64,000 bases of DNA, taken from positions 806,001-870,000 of the forward strand of contig NZ_CP017713.1 of the NCBI RefSeq assembly GCF_002706425.1, written 5' to 3'. Origin of the DNA: Loigolactobacillus coryniformis subsp. coryniformis KCTC 3167 = DSM 20001 (lineage in GTDB: Bacteria > Bacillota > Bacilli > Lactobacillales > Lactobacillaceae). The notes under the pieces are model-generated. The model had not been told where the DNA came from. It did no database searches and saw only the letters and a list, made by a program, of their open reading frames with translations. This document shows, one piece after another, positions 63,847-64,000 of the stretch (positions are counted from its first letter, which is position 1; each line of letters opens with the position of its first letter). The position numbers were made by a program, and so were the translations under genes.

Positions 63847-64000
63847 ATGGTACGAATTTATACAAAAACAGGTGACAAAGGGCAGACGCGGATCATTGGC
63901 AAGCAAGTTGTTGATAAGGATAATGTTCGGGTCAATGCTTATGGCTCAGTTGATGAGCTAAATTCCTGGGTCGGTTATGCAGACAGTCAATTGACTGAGA
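63847..64000 (+). CDS. Second PduO-type cob(I)alamin adenosyltransferase (cut by the window end)
   Basis: The first 51 residues contain RIYTKTGDKGQTRIIGKQVV and AYGSVDELNSWVGYA, the ATP-binding end of the PduO family. They clearly differ from the copy at 57307 (about half of the aligned residues). SD AGGAGG precedes the ATG. It probably opens the next part of the cluster, perhaps cobalamin synthesis, which lies outside the window. Confidence 0.9.
   Translation, partial: MVRIYTKTGDKGQTRIIGKQVVDKDNVRVNAYGSVDELNSWVGYADSQLTE

Overview
The window looks like a chromosomal segment of a low-GC Gram-positive lactic acid bacterium of the family Lactobacillaceae. The evidence is protein style (AddAB/RexAB without an Fe-S cluster, paired CrcB/FluC, NlpC/P60 exoprotein), methionine T-boxes in place of SAM riboswitches, and a PocR-controlled pdu cluster ordered as in Lactobacillus reuteri-type genomes. 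I cannot fix the species; a Loigolactobacillus, Levilactobacillus or Lentilactobacillus relative would fit. No rRNA, tRNA, CRISPR or prophage genes were seen.

Layout. 1-2500: the start of an ECF transporter S component (minus strand), a GNAT acetyltransferase and a membrane diguanylate cyclase. 2500-16900: a sulfur/methionine region with ferredoxin/flavodoxin-NADP reductase, O-acetylhomoserine sulfhydrylase (metY), a LysR regulator, a MetT-like NhaC transporter, an arylsulfotransferase-thioredoxin fusion, a siroheme sulfite reductase, flavodoxin and a CbiX-type chelatase. Two insertion sequences (IS1380-like and IS4-like, both with target duplications) sit between the metY and LysR leaders. 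17-25.8 kb: DedA, two fluoride channel subunits, a SAP-domain protein behind an SOS-like box, small membrane and hypothetical proteins, an Old Yellow Enzyme and a secreted NlpC/P60 hydrolase. 25.8-29.1 kb: metQ-metN-metI. 29.2-36.5 kb: addBA behind a perfect SOS-type palindrome. 36.6-39.1 kb: a lipoprotein gene split in frame by an IS4-family element. 39.2-42.9 kb: YdcF, a 59-residue protein, fumarase and queG. 42.9-64 kb: the pdu microcompartment cluster.

How the genes fit together. Four separate T-boxes with an apparent AUG (Met) specifier precede metY, the LysR gene, the MetT-ASST-sulfite reductase-flavodoxin-CbiX group and metQNI. Methionine starvation would therefore raise methionine uptake, sulfite reduction to sulfide (with electron donor and siroheme chelatase) and sulfide fixation into homocysteine. 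The pdu cluster encodes shell proteins (A, B, a second B, K, J, N, U), B12-dependent diol/glycerol dehydratase (CDE) with reactivase (GH), adenosyltransferases (two PduO-type genes), PduP/Q/L/W, a glycerol/diol facilitator, EutJ- and PduM-type proteins and PduV.

The most striking observations are: (1) a cobalamin riboswitch plus terminator pointing into the 3' end of pocR on the opposite strand, the arrangement known in Listeria for a B12-controlled antisense RNA; (2) a family of structured intergenic repeats, always in the direction of the next gene and usually ending at its Shine-Dalgarno sequence, whose hairpin arms differ between copies while keeping their pairing; (3) the methionine T-box sulfur regulon with an arylsulfotransferase-thioredoxin fusion; (4) an exactly reconstructable IS disruption of a lipoprotein gene.
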